The notes: generated by a model from the letters alone, not told the origin. A DNA stretch of 64,000 nt from Lolium rigidum (GCF_022539505.1 NC_061514.1:330753090-330817089); one strand, 5' to 3'. Counted from the first letter of the stretch, positions 25,110 through 37,309 are shown. Program-made: numbers and translations.

Positions 25110-25222
25110 TCACCTCGATCGCGCTGCTCCCAAGTCATAAGCCACACACACAGCAACCTGACAACCAGTGCCAACCAAAGCAAGAACTTCTCAGATCAGT
25201 TTCCTTGCATTGTTTGCCTGCC

Positions 25223-26016
25223 ATGGCGGAGACCAATGCTGCACCTGCACCAGCGGCAGCGGCGGCGGAGGAGGAGGATTGCAGCAGCAGGAAGATGGTG
25301 GTGGTGGTCGGCGTGGACGACAGCGACCACAGCTACAGCGCGCTCGAGTGGGCCGTGCGGCACGTGGCGGCGGCCGCGGATGCCGAGCTCGTCGTCGTCC
25401 ACGGCAAGCCGTCCGCCTCCTCCGTCGTCACCTTCGGCAGCCCCGGTACCGGCCGTAAACCCATTTTCTTTAGCTCTGCCGTCCTTTGGGACGGGATTTT
25501 CATGGTGTCTGATGATTCGAAACTTTCAGCAGGCGCCGGGGACGTGGTGAGGTTCGTGGAGGCGGACTTGCGCAAGAGGGCAGAGGACGTCGTCGACAAG
25601 GCGCGCCGCCTCTGCATCGCCAACTCGGTACCAACTCGCACCATTGCTCCGTCAAGAGAAAGAAAAACATTTCTGGAAAAACTTACTGGGCTTATACGAA
25701 TTGCATTTCAATCGCAGGTTCACGGCCTGATAGAGGTGATCGAAGATGAGCCGAGGTACGTCCTCTGCAACGCCGTCGAGAAGCACGGCGCAGATCTGCT
25801 CGTCGTTGGAAGCCATGGCTACGGCGCTATCAAGAGGTAATTGATGATTTGCCTCCGTCTCCCTTCGTGGTTTCTGGGACTCAAGCTACTGGTCACAGGG
25901 TTTCATCTGATCTCTTGTTTGCTTGCAGGGCGTTTCTTGGGAGCGTGAGCGACTACTGCACCCACCACGCGCTTTGTTCCGTCATGATAGTGAAGCAGAA
26001 TAAGCCCAAGAAATGA
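25223..26016 (+). CDS. Universal stress protein (gene 2, intact)
   Basis: Four coding exons: 25223-25445, 25530-25627, 25718-25836 and 25929-26016, giving about 175 residues. The start is the ATG in GCCATGGCG at 25223, with plant Kozak context; an upstream in-frame ATG at 25205 is poorer. After an Ala/Glu-rich N-terminus come MVVVVGVDDSDHSYSALEWA (strand 1 and helix 1 of the USP fold) and the ATP-binding signature GSHG, nine residues, GS, spanning the exon 3/4 junction. The protein probably binds ATP and acts in stress responses in the cytoplasm or nucleus. The first donor could be GTACC at 25446 or GTAAAC at 25455; both keep frame. Introns 1 and 2 have lengths divisible by 3 and lack stops, so retained-intron products would stay in frame. 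Exon lengths match USP gene 1 at the window start, so the two are tandem duplicates. Confidence 0.92.
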
Positions 26017-26518
26017 TGATTGCCACTTCCGTTGTCAAATCGTGTCATTGTGTGCTGAGCTCAATGTATCCATAAGCAATTATAGGTGTTCAGCCCTCTT
26101 TTGCACACAGTTATGAGCAACTTATGTCAAACAGATGTACAGACATTATCGTAAATTTGCATTTTCAGCATTACACAATAAAAAGTTTCCAAATGTCTTC
26201 CAGTACGACCAATACCATTACATAACCTAAGTAAATATGCTCATCATTAAGAAAGTAAATAAATCTCAAAAATCCAACCAAATAAGTTTACAGAAATATC
26301 ATGCATGAACCTAGAATAACGGAACATGTGGAAAGTACTTTGACATAGGATTCAGAAGTTGACGAGGACAACAAATATGCAAGTTATTTGAAGACCATGC
26401 CTCTATTCTCCCACCGCCTGGAGCTGCGCATGAGCTTTATTCTGATTTGGCCTGGAAAAGAATGCAATTGGATCAGTATAACAGTAACCTTAACGACAGC
26501 TTCAGAAGCAACAATAAG

Positions 26519-29500
26519 TCAGCACCACAAATAGATACAAGAGCTTTTTATTACATCAGGAGATCGGGAACGTGATGGGCTCCTGCTTGGGCTACGTTTC
26601 TTTGGGCTTGCTGCTACACCATTGGCAGGCTGAGCAAAAACGACTTTAAGTAAGTTCCCAAGACAAAATTAACAACAACAAAAAAAGGTTCAGAATACTT
26701 ACAGATGCATTAGGGGACATTGATTTTGCTGGTGATCTGCAAAAAGTTCCAGAAACAACAGAATTCAATATCCAGAATGGAGCCTTAACAGCTTGATTCC
26801 AAGAACCTCGGTGCCTCCCAAGCATTGAAATGGCCAAAAGCAAATGAAACAAGCTCATTGAAATTAAAAGCAATCAGTTCCAGATGTCAAAACGTGCAGT
26901 ATTATAAGTGTTTTGTGTTAAGTTTGAGCATATATACACTAGAACAGCCCTCCAATTGAAGCCTGCAAAGGAGCCAGGGGAGTTCAATCCTCGCGTACTC
27001 AAATCCAAGCAAGTCATAGAGCCGTCATGGTCCAAACCAGCAAGCCTTAATGCTACTTCGAGAGTTCCAAAACAATCCTCTATGCCCAAGCTCTGATGTA
27101 ATCAGTTACAGTACATTAGGTAAAAAACAATAGATGATTTTTAGCTTCCAGTTCAGCTCCCAGTTTATTACCATACCTCGGTCAACCAAAGGAGCTGGTG
27201 CAAACTGACCAAATCCCCATCCTGAATTTCCTAATACGCAATCCCTAGATCGCCGCACAATCCCTCATCTAAGGAGAAAATGATTCGAGACTTTAAGAAA
27301 ATACCGGACTAGCCAATTCAGTTAGACAAGAAACATGTGACACCAGAGCGTGATAAGATTGTGACAGTTTCCAAGCAATCATATATTTAGTATGCCAATA
27401 GTATTCCATGTACACAATCAAAAAAGAGTAAGGTTAATTAAATAGCATTGATAAACCCAGCATGCCAAAGCAACAGGGTTATCACTGCATTGGTACCTTG
27501 TAACAAGAACAGTAGTTGGATGAATCTTTTGTTGACAAAGATTGCATCATTAGTAAAATTTAAGATTTTCAGAGTATTATTTTCAAGTTTCAACCAGAGA
27601 ATACTTTGCGCAGATGTTCCAACATATCAAGCAGCATTTGGTTATAAGAAAATTAAAGTGATGTCCATATTTTTTCAACAGTTATTTTTCTTCGACTGGA
27701 CGATGGGAAATTTACTTCAGCCCCAGTTACCTTGATGGAGAACGTCCCTTTGACTCTGCTGGTGAATGAGAAGACACTGATCTCGACCGAGATCTTGACG
27801 CTGAACGGCGTGAAGGTTTTTTCTTTGGAGACTTGCTGAAAGTATATCCAATTTTGATCAGAGGCTATTTACGTTATGCAGGGGAAACAAAATGTGATCA
27901 AAGCCTGAGGCTAACCTTGGACTCCTGCTTCTGCTGTAGCTGCGACTTCGGCTTCTGCTGCGGCTTCGTGAATAGGAGCGACTGTTTTTGCCAGCATACT
28001 CCTTCACCTGCAGAAAACAATATTGCAGTGCAACAGTTAATTTCATATAACAAGCCAATTACCTAAACTGAACTACATATAGACATATGAGTGTACCCTT
28101 ATAGGCGCCCGAGAGAAGGCGTTTTTAAATTCAGTATCATCAAGCTTCCTTATCTGCAAAGCATTTGTTCCAAAAAATCATTTCTTCCCACTCCGAAAAA
28201 GAGGACACAAGAGATCCAAGTACTCGAAAACCACATATTCAACAATATTAACTATGTGTAAGAAAAATCAGCACTCCATATAATGAAAATTAGCAAGGCA
28301 CCAGAAGTGATGCCAAAGAGGGGTGAAGAACTTACAGCGTACTTCATATCATCATAGTTTGTATAATCAACAATTCCTATTGTACCTGTATTAAACAATG
28401 ATGCAAGTTAACAAAAGGTAGCAGCAACATAGCACATATAACTGTACTGAAAGAACCATCGTTACAACGACTTCTTTAAACCGTAATAATGGTGTACTGC
28501 AAATAACTAGATCAAATGCATTAACAATGAGCATTCTTTTGTACTAAGATTGTCAATGTTAGTGCATATTAGGAACACTCGTATGCTAGAGGAACCAATG
28601 CATGAATACATTGTAAACCTTTGTAATGTGATACGAAGAAAAATATCATTGTATCACAATTTACCATAAAATAATAAGTAGAAACAGAACTACAATGGAA
28701 TCTAAACCAGGCACTAGAAGCAGCTGAAGTGATTTAACTAATAATGCTGGCAAATTAATGTATGAGCAGAGAACTGCAGCAAGGACCCAAAATTACTCAC
28801 CACCACCCTCACGGTAAACCTCAGAGAAACAAACATCACCAGCCTTTCTCATATGGTCCTGACAAACATTTAGAGAGCTTCAGAGAGGGAAAGTGGAAAA
28901 AAAAGATGATTAACATGAAAGAGGGCTGAAAAGTGACAAATATATGGTATTGCAATCTTTCTGCAGACCTTCAGATCCTGCCATGATGCAGAAGAAGGTA
29001 GTCCAGTAACCAGAACTGCCAAAAGGTGAGCACACGAGTTCAGCTTATCTGTTTATATAGATGGAAAATTTGAGCAACCAGTATAGGAATCGGGTATTTT
29101 GGCATACCACGATATTCCGTGTGCCTGGAGACACCACCACGGCGTCCTCCACCACCACCACCAAAGCTGTTCGGGATGGATGAAGAGTTAGCCCTCCCGC
29201 CATGTGCAAGTTCGACCTGTGCATAGCGAGGATTAGACATGTGAACTGAGAAGAACGAGCCGTAAAACTCACTGCACCTACCCTCAGCCGGTTCCCATCA
29301 AAGTTATAGCCATCTCGACCATGAATCGCATCTTCAGCATCACGGGGATCTTCAAACTATACATCACAGAATAACAAAGGCTATGAGTTACGATATATTT
29401 ACAGCAAATCAAGATAAAATAAGCAGCTTCTAAAAGCAGTAATATCTCAATTCAGATTAATTAGGACAAGCAAATATGAAACATATTAAACAAGTTACCT

Positions 29501-29948
29501 CCACGAAAGCAAAGCCAGGTGGCCTTGGGGGGACCTTCAAGTCAATTTCAACTATCTTTCCATACTGCATTGAAAAATTTCAAGATTAGATATGTGCACA
29601 GAATTGGAGTAACAAAATTCCAAATTGCAGAGCAAATTAGGGACTTCGGATATAATTTCCTAATAGTGAATGGCGGAACTACCAATGTTATTTTGTATTT
29701 TTCCCTTTGATTAAAATGAACTGAAGTATTTACATTAAAACTTCCTATGTTCAGGAACAGTACAGTAAGAACACCAGAGTCATAAGTATTTCACACTCTA
29801 GCATGCCATTATTTCCGTATCTTCAAGGTAGATAGAATGCATAAGGACAGGATATACAAACCTTGTAGAACAGATCTTCCACCTCCCTCTCCCGGATATC
29901 CCCAGGGAGGTTCCCAACGTAAATAGTCCGGCTCCAGCGCCTACTCAT
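26519..29948 (-). CDS. SR splicing factor, SF2/ASF-like (SR34/SR30 subfamily)
   Basis: Twelve coding exons with GT-AG borders (high to low): 29948-29862, 29564-29499, 29356-29282, 29216-29108, 29015-28969, 28858-28801, 28385-28336, 28153-28097, 28007-27916, 27835-27731, 26736-26703, 26629-26519. All phases join without stops and give 296 residues. RRM1 begins [17 protein letters not shown] (RNP2) with GFAFVEFED (RNP1). A Gly-rich linker (about 100-115) leads to a pseudo-RRM with the invariant heptad SWQDLKD. The C-terminus is an RS domain ([20 protein letters not shown]). The protein is a nuclear regulator of constitutive and alternative splicing. In the last exon GAT/GTAATA could splice to TTTTCCAG at 26452, giving the alternative end AKSE and stop at 26437-26439. 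The large intron between exons 10 and 11 (26737-27730) may be alternatively spliced, as is common in SR genes. Confidence 0.93.
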
Positions 29949-30480
29949 CCTTCCTTTGGCAACCTATAACCGAAAAGAGCACGGTCAGTACTAGTAGGAT
30001 GATTTGCTGAAGTGCAGAATCCAGAAACATGAAGCAAAGCGAACAAGAATAAATTAACACAGCGAACAAGCACACAGAATTCAGTCGCAGCTGGGGAAAA
30101 GAAGCAGTATCCTATAAAAAAAAAAATGAAGACAACAATTTGGGTTGAGATGTCCGGAGAAAAATATAGCCTAACATATTAATCCCCGCCAGGCGTTTTA
30201 AGGAGGGCGAGAGCTCCCGCATCTTGCTGCAACGCGCCCACGAACCCTAGAACGGCGAGAACTGAAGCGGTAACCAAAGCGCTAGAGGAGCGACTACAGA
30301 TCCACAAACCGTACCAACCTACCCCCGAATAAACCGTAACGAATTCAATTGAAGAACACAGTAATCAGCGCGAGAAGAACACAGAGGGGAGATCGTACCG
30401 GAGGAGCAGGGGACGGCGGAGGATTGGGTTTGCAAGAACGCCGTCGTCGCCGGCGACGGAGGGAGCGGAAGAAGAAGATA
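29949..30480 (-). promoter_or_regulatory. 5' UTR, leader intron and proximal promoter of the SR gene
   Basis: The start codon is preceded by 15 nt (GTTGCCAAAGGAAGG) that follow a good acceptor (TTATAG at 29964-29969). A donor CCG/GTACGATC at about 30398 implies a leader intron of about 435 bp, with the first exon near 30399-30480. Leader introns are usual for plant SR genes and often raise expression. No clear TATA box was seen upstream. Confidence 0.6.
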
Positions 30481-31453
30481 GGGTTTACGGGTTACGCTTT
30501 GACCACCCGAGCGCAAGGACAAGCAGCGGGTTTGGTCGGTCCGCACCGCTATGTACACGGGCCGCCGTAGCAGTGTGAAAGTAACGGGAGCGGGCCGGAG
30601 TCTTACTCGAGTTCGAGTTGGGCTGCACCTGGCCCAGTGCTCCGGATGCGATTAGGCCTGTGAGCGATGGACAATATGGTTTGGACGGGTTCTTTATTAT
30701 TCCTTTTCTAACTCTCAAAAAAATATATTCCTTTTCTTAGTTTTTTCTTTTTTTGTGCGATTCAAAAAGCTTTATTGATTAATAATCGATAGACAATCAT
30801 TCCTTAGAGTAACTGCGAGGAAGCCTTTATAATTGATCCATAGGCACTTCCTCCTATCAGAACTAGCTTGTTGAGTGCATAAGTGGGCTACTCGATTTGC
30901 ATCTCGCCTAATGAAACTATTGCTACAGTTAGAAAAGGCTATCTTATAATCTGCTATCTCCTGATAAATAGCCATGATCTCCGATTGGTTTGACCCGTCT
31001 CCACTGCAAAGATTCGCCACCTCCTTTGAGTCACTTTAATTATGACACTTGTGTATGCTCTCTCCAATGCACGCAAATCTATAAATGCACATACATCTTA
31101 TCTCCATGAATGCCTCCAAATGACCGAGTGTGCAATTAGTACAACAATTGATAAACTAACTAGACTGGAAAAAAAAAACCATCTAAAAAGACTGAGCCAG
31201 AAAATTCGAAACAATTTTCTAGAGCCTGTGTGGTCATCATTTGTTGGGTTATTGTAATGATAATTTCATAAAATTGATATTTGATGATTTTGAAAATTGA
31301 ACCACGGCTTAAGTGATAAAAACTATCATGGTGCGGTCTATTCAAATGGGATCCTATTCAAATGGAATCCTTATGAATCTTTAGACTGACCATGCATTTT
31401 TAGTTGTTCTGTTTTTTTAGATAGAGTGCATTTTCAGTTAGATCTGCACGCAG
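30481..31453. other. SR promoter region and truncated-repeat junction zone
   Basis: About 250 bp of possible SR gene promoter, then a LINE fragment, then about 420 bp of unrecognised AT-rich DNA before a truncated Athila pol fragment. No intact gene is present. Confidence 0.55.
30740..31030 (-). pseudogene. LINE 3' fragment with RNase H-like remnant
   Basis: An 82-codon minus-strand frame (31020-30772) reads SEIMAIYQEI, then FIRRDANRVAHLC, and ends FLAVTLRNDC, matching the end of plant RVT_3/RNase H-like domains of L1-type elements. It is followed on the minus strand by AATAAAGC and an A-rich tail (about 30755-30740), as expected for a LINE 3' end. It is strongly 5' truncated. Confidence 0.65.
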
Positions 31454-32584
31454 GTGAGTGTTGCTGTAGGCGCTGTTCTTGGACAGCGAGTAGATAAAAA
31501 ATTAAATGTTATTCATTATGCTAGTAAGACTCTTGACGCTGCTCAAAGAAATTATGCTACTACTGAAAAAGAATTGTTAGCTGTAGTCTTTGCTTGTGAT
31601 AAATTTAGATCTTATATTGTTGATTCAAAAGTTACAATTCATACTGATCATGCTGCAATTAGATACCTTATGACAAAGAAAGATGCTAAGCCGAGGCTTA
31701 TTAGATGGGTGCTTCTTTTGCAAGAATTTGATTTACATATTGTAGATAGGAAAGGTGCTGATAATCCTGTTGCTGATAATTTGTCTAGATTGGAAAATAT
31801 TGCTTATGATCCTGTTCCCGTTAATGATAGTTTTCCAAATGAACAATTGGCTGTAATAAAGGTGAGCTCGCGAGACAGATCCTTGGTATGCTTGATTATG
31901 CTAACTTTATTGTTTCCAAGTACTTGCCTCCAACCTTTTCAGCTCAGCAAAGGAGGAAATTCTTTTATGACTTGAGGCATTATTTCGGGATGAACCACAC
32001 TTATATAAAGAAGGAGTGGATGGTATTATGCGAAGGTGTGTTCCCGAATATGAACAACAAGAGATATTGAGTAAATGTCATGGCAGTGCTTATGGAGGAC
32101 ATCACGCCGGAGATAGAACCGCGCAAAAGGTTCTACAATCAGGTTTTTATTGGCCAACTCTCTTCAAAGATGCAAGGAAGTTTATTTTATCTTGTGATGA
32201 ATGTCAAAGGGTTGGTAATATCTCCGGACGCAATGAAATGCCTATGAATTATACTCTTGTTATTGAACCGTTTGATTGTTGGGGATTTGACTTCATGGGA
32301 CCTTTTCCCTCTTCAAAAGGTAACACTCATATACTTGTTGCTTGTTGATTATGTTACTAAATGGGTGGAAGCCATACCTACAAAAAGTGCTGATGGTGAG
32401 ACCTCTTTAAAAATGCTTTTAGATGTTATTTTTCCTAGATTTGGAGTACCTAGATATATTATGATTGATGGAGGTTCTCATTTTATTCATGGAGGTTTTA
32501 GAAAAACTCTTGCTAAGTATGGTATTAATCATAGAATTGCTTCCGCTTATCATCCTCAAAGTAGTGGGCAAGTAGAATTATCAA
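31454..32584 (+). pseudogene. Truncated Athila-type Gypsy pol fragment (RNase H to integrase)
   Basis: Starts inside RNase H ([20 protein letters not shown]), continues through the integrase zinc region (KCHGSAYGGHHAGDR, CDECQRVG) and core (FDFMGPF, IDGGSHF), and stops at the integrase E motif (YHPQSSGQVE) where the Mutator-like element begins. Frameshifts lie near 31860, 31990 and 32340. It is very close to the minus-strand Athila at 46544-52649 and shares its 31860 frameshift. No LTR of its own is visible. The left border near 31454 is abrupt. Confidence 0.85.
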
Positions 32585-33422
32585 GGGATTTCTAGTTTCG
32601 TGCCCCTGGTTCGTTAGTTGTACTCAGTTTTCCCCAGCCTCTTAACTTTTCCTCAGTTTTCCCCTCCCTCTAGTTTGAAACCCCTTCCAGAGGCTCGGAC
32701 GGGAGGGTTGCCGTCTGTTCGGAGGCCTTCCGTTACCGGTGACGGCTAGGGAGCCGCGGTGGTTTTGACTTGACCGTTGCTTTCGAAATGTGTTGACTAT
32801 TGATCGGAAGAGCTGACCCAAAGCTTTCCCTCCGTCCGAGGCCCGGAGGAGCTCACACACCGCCCCTCCGCCGCCACGCCATCCTGCCCACCTACCTTAT
32901 GGCGTCGTCCGCCGCCGAGCCGGCCCCGCCCCCACCACCACCCCGGGCTCCGCCTCCACCGGATCCGGATCTACCCCTGTCCTCTTTGTAATTCCGTCCG
33001 GTGCGCAGACTATTCCCGCCAGCCGTGGAGAAGATTGGGAATCGGAGGGATCTAACGCATGGATTCCATGCGGGTAAGCATCGTCCGCCTATCCCATGTG
33101 AATTAACGGTAGGCGGTTTTGAGCGCCAATCGTTGTTGCTCAACTAAGCTGCGTTGCTTTTCGAATAGGATGGATCCAGTGACGGCTTTTCGGTGGTGGT
33201 TAGGGCTGGATTCTAGCTTTACGCGTGATTCTAAACGTCGTAAGGCCGGGTTTAACTTCCTGCGGTGGTTGCAACCACCATCTCGTTAACGGATTTCAAA
33301 GCTAACATCTACGATAACTACACCGGAGCTCTCTCGATGCGGTTCATTTCGAATATTTCAACAGCTCGGAGGGAAGATTTGTTCCACTAATTTCCGAAGA
33401 CGATCCGGGATTTCTTTTTGCT

Positions 33423-35719
33423 TTGAATGCTTCTTGCCGGTTCGGTAAAATTCGTATCCATGTGGACGGGGGCCGGGCATCATCCGAGTGCTGGGGCATC
33501 ATCGAGTGGTCGGGCATCATGTCTCTCTCTGCTGCTGCCTCTGCTAATAGTGTGCGCCGTGGCGCTCCTTGTAGGTCCACGGCGGCACCATCCGTCCCCG
33601 GTGCTAGTGGTAGCCGGATCGTTCGTACGGTCGATGTGGAGGACGATGCGGACATTGAGGATCGGCCTCCTCAAGATGATGAGGATGAGTTGATGTTTCC
33701 TGAATTGGTAGATCAATGCGATAGCGAGGCAATGGAGGATCAATACATGGAAGATATGGCTTTTGGTGCCGGATTTGATGACAACGATGATGAAGAGAAG
33801 AATGAGAATGATGACGACCTCGTTTTAGCCGATTACGAAGGTGAAGACTTGCCAACAATTGAGTGGAACGAGGAGAAACCCCGACTTGTAGAAGGCACCG
33901 TGTTTCAAACGATGATGGACTGCCGTAATGCAATTACTACATATCACATTCTCACTAAGAATAATTTCGAGGTTATTAAAAGTGAGCCGGGTAGGTTCAC
34001 AATTAAATGCCCATACCCAAGGTGTAGGTTTAGGCTGCATGCATCCACAATGCGCGAAGCGGCTTGGTTCGGGTACTACGCCAACCGGTTGTGTATTTAG
34101 ATCACGGTGTAAAATTTGTTATCTATTACCGACATCCCTTATCATTATGTTTCGGATAAAGAAGAATAATGAGATCCATAGGTGTCCACCTCTAGGGGAG
34201 AGCCAGAGCTGAAAACAAAGCTAGCGAAGACTAGGTGGTTGGCAGATGTAATCCTAGATTGGCTGAGAGAAGATCCTTCACTTGGTCCAACAACACTCGT
34301 AAAAAAGGTGGTTGAGAAGTATAAAATGAAGGTACCTTACATGAGAATGTTCTATGCAAAGGAAATGGCTCTTGACAAGATCAATGGTCCATGGAATGAA
34401 AGCTTTCAGTTGCTTTACACTTTCAAAGCTGAAGTGGAGATGGCTAGTCCGAGGCGGTGTTGTAGCGATAGACAAGCATACGGTTCCCTACAAATTGAAA
34501 AGCGGGAAGGTAATGCACAAGGAATGTTTCGGAAGGGCTTTTGTTTGTTTCAAAACTTGCTTGGAAAGGCTTTTTGGACGGTTGCGAGGCCTTATTTGGC
34601 CGTGGATGCATCAGCTCTTCATGGCAGGTTTAAAGGACGGCTAGTTGCTTGCTACTTGCGAGTTGATGGACATAATTGGATGTTCCCTGTTGCTTATGGG
34701 GTTTTGGAGGTTGAGTCACGGGAAAGTTGGACTTGGTTTCTGCAGAATTTGCGCGACCTTATAGGTCATCCAACGGGACTTGTTATCCACACGAGACGCT
34801 TGCAAAGGTTTGGAGGCTGCGGTAGAAGCGGTATTCCACTGGAGTGGAGCATAGGGAATGTATGCGACACTTGGTACAGAATTTTACAAAGAAATTCAAG
34901 GGTAAAGTTTTTACCGACAACCTATGGCCAGCTTCATACACATGCGGCTCTAGGAAGCATCTGTTTCATTTGGATGTGTTGTATAAACAAAAACCACGGG
35001 GTGAAGGAGTACTTGGATGAACATCATGGTAGGGTGTGGTCAAGAAGCCAATTCAATGAAATTTGCAAGGTAGACTATGTAACAAGTAACCTTGCGGAGA
35101 GTTTCAATTCAAAGGTCAAGTCATTGAAAGGGCTTATCTTTGTGGCAAATATTTGATAAGATTAGGCGGATGATCATGATAAAGATCGATCTGCGTCAAA
35201 GAATTGCATCCACAAATTATGTTGGCCATCTCATGCTCCCGTCTTTGATTAAGTCTTTGCATGCCGGGGCAAAACAATTGAGGATGCGAGTGCGTCGAGA
35301 AAAGGAATGGAGAGCTGAGGTAACCTACAGCGACAAAGAAAACGGGCGGTGGAGGTATCCGGTGAGTTTGGTTGATAGGACATGCCATTGTAGGGGATGG
35401 CGGATCCGTGGGATACCACTGCATACACGCATTGTTTTTCATGAGTGTTATAGGGGGTGAAGATGGTGAAGTTGATCGGTATGTGTCGGAGTACTTCTCT
35501 GTTGCCAAATTTAGGGCTGCATATGCTATGAATGTTCCTACCTTGTTGGGAAAAGACCAATGGATGAAAGTCGATCCGGGCTTCAAGCTGTACTCTCCGG
35601 TATTGACTAGACCGGCGGGTAGGCCGAGGAAGAATAGGATCGAGCTAGTGCGAGAGGGTGGTGCACCGATTCGAAAACGTAAGTGCAAACGTTGTGGAAT
35701 CCACTGGACACATTGCTAG
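33423..35719 (+). pseudogene. MULE transposase (MuDR type), frameshifted
   Basis: The first frame (33423-34100; likely start 33519) has an acidic region and the MuDR DNA-binding domain (EGTVFQTMMDCRNAITTYH, then IKCPYPRCRFRLHAS). After frame changes near 34100-34180 it continues with LAKTRWLADVILDWL and the MULE catalytic core: first Asp in YLAVDASALHGRFKG (about 34592-34636), second Asp in DACKGLE at 34795 in a shifted frame, and third acidic residue Glu in SNLAESFNSKVK (35097-35099). A SWIM-like zinc motif starts TCHCRGW (about 35380), but the later Cys-x-His is altered. A CKRC knuckle lies near 35685. At least four frameshifts inactivate it. Confidence 0.8.
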
Positions 35720-35980
35720 GCTTTGTAAAAATGGAGTTGACCCAGCTTTTGGAATGGAAGATCGGGCGGGAGCGAGAAAATGCGAGAGGAGAATGAAGCG
35801 GCAATTCAACTTGAGATTGAAGCGACGAGTTCAACATGATGTGATTGAAGCGGCAAATGCGAGAGGAGATTGAAGCGGCGAGTTCAACATGAGGAGATTG
35901 AAGCGACAAATGCGAGAGGAGATTGAAGCGGCAGTTCAACATGAGGAGATTGAACCGATGGATCGAGAGCGGGGGAACGG

Positions 35981-36298
35981 ATGGATGTAGAGCTGCTTGA
36001 ACCATTGGATGGAGAGCAGAGGGAAAAGATGGATATAGAATGGCTTCAACCGATGAGTCTAGAGGAGAGGGAACAGTATAGTCGAGAATGCCACGAAAGT
36101 GGTAAGGCCATGATACAAGCTAACTTCGAAGAGTGCATGGCAGAAGAAAAAGCACAAGCTTTGCAGAAGAAGAAGAACAAGAAAGAGGGCAAAAGGAAGG
36201 TAGACACCGGTAATATCCCTGTTAGGGTTACCGGAGTAAGGTGGTGGCCCGGCGAGTCACACCGGGAGCAAGAGAAAGATTTTATTCTGAACAACTAA
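35981..36298 (+). pseudogene. C-terminal charged ORF of the MULE transposase region
   Basis: A 105-codon open frame rich in Glu, Lys and Gln (MEWLQPMSLEEREQ-like, then a KKKNKKEGKRK stretch). It is preceded at 35780-35960 by internally repeated GAGGAGATTGAAGCG units in broken frames. It is probably the eroded C-terminus of the transposase gene rather than a separate gene. No domain was recognised. Confidence 0.45.
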
Positions 36299-36490
36299 TT
36301 TGAATTTGTATGAACAATTTGTATTGGGGTTCCCTTTGTATTGGCGATCCCTTTGTGTTGAACAATTTGTATTGGGGATGCCTTTGTGTTGAACAATTTG
36401 AATTTGTATGAACAATTTGTATTGTGGTTCCCTTTGTATTGGGGATCCCTTTGTGTTGAACAATTTGAATTTGTATGAACAATTTGTATG
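36297..36490. repeat. Tandem repeat array (GAACAATTTGTATTG units)
   Basis: Imperfect units built from GAACAATTTGTATTGGGG and TCCCTTTGTGTT recur five to six times directly after the transposase region. The ORFs it creates on the minus strand are repeat artefacts. Confidence 0.85.
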
Positions 36491-36513
36491 CCACATTTAA
36501 GACACATTTATCA

Positions 36514-36553
36514 TTTTAGGGTTTTAGGGTTTTAGGGTTTTAGGGTTTTAGGG
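36514..36553. repeat. (TTTTAGGG)5 telomere-like run
   Basis: Five exact 8-bp units TTTTAGGG. The plant telomere unit is TTTAGGG, so this is a one-T-longer variant inside a transposon, not a chromosome end. Confidence 0.95.
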
Positions 36554-36902
36554 TTCAATTCAAAATAATTCAAAACATGGTGGAACCTTCCCATGGAGCC
36601 TTATTATGTTACCTACAACCTAGAGAAATAATAATGGAAAAGGAAATATAGAGATATGAAGTTTTTATGCCAAAAGCTTCAAAACCACTTCCTAGTCCAT
36701 GAGCTACTAGATATGAAGATGCAGGGCTTTCTGCTCAATACACCTCCCAAATACCCACTATGCTTACAAACTCTGTCCAAATGAGTCCAAATTCGTCACA
36801 CTTGTGTATCTTTGAGTTGCAAACAATATCTAGTCGGCCAAAATGTAATATATTGTTCAAATAACACAATTTTACAATTTTTATGCCAAAAGCTTCAATT
36901 TC

Positions 36903-37063
36903 CCTTAGTCCGTTTATTATTTGGGTGCCCTTGTTTTACTTAGTGTTACTCGGTTTTCCCCCTCAGGGCCCACTTGTTTTACTCGGTCATACTCGGTTTT
37001 GCCCTTCCGATAAACATTTCCTCACTTTTCCCCCTCTTAGTTCTACTCGGTTTTCCTAACTTG
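36903..37063 (+). repeat. Internal MULE TIR-like block
   Basis: Repeated TACTCGGTTTTCCCC and CCTCACTTTTCCCCC motifs in the same orientation as the left terminal repeat at 32605-32685. It could be the left end of a second MULE sharing the right end at 40096, or a subterminal duplication. Confidence 0.55.
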
Positions 37064-37309
37064 TACTCATCGGCTGATCTACGATTGGTCGAGATGTATG
37101 TCACACGGATCTTGGTTAGTTGAAAGCTCAACGAACGCTTGCACCGTTCGATCATTTATGATCGGACGGCTCGTATCTCTCTCTCTACCACGATGGACGC
37201 ATACGGAGACAAGAGCGAGAGCACATACCTACCAACCACGGCGGTCGCATATTCCGGTCGCATCCTCCTCTCTCGTATTTCCTCTCTTACTACGGCGGTC
37301 GCGGCGGCG

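Larger units (their letters stand above)
22893..25222. other. Intergenic: upstream of USP gene 2
   Basis: Low-complexity AT-rich DNA between the Tat element and USP gene 2. It contains a hAT-type MITE (23542-23697), a possible small inverted-repeat element (24382-24586), and the USP promoter, in which ATATAAGTA at 25101-25109 is a likely TATA box. Nothing gene-like was recognised at 23700-24380. Confidence 0.6.

Noticed and set aside
24853..25140. 95-codon ORF before USP gene 2
   Set aside because: Overlaps the TATA region and leader of the USP gene; no recognisable domain.
36514..36553. Chromosome end or true interstitial telomere
   Set aside because: Only 40 bp, an 8-bp unit instead of 7, and located inside a transposon.
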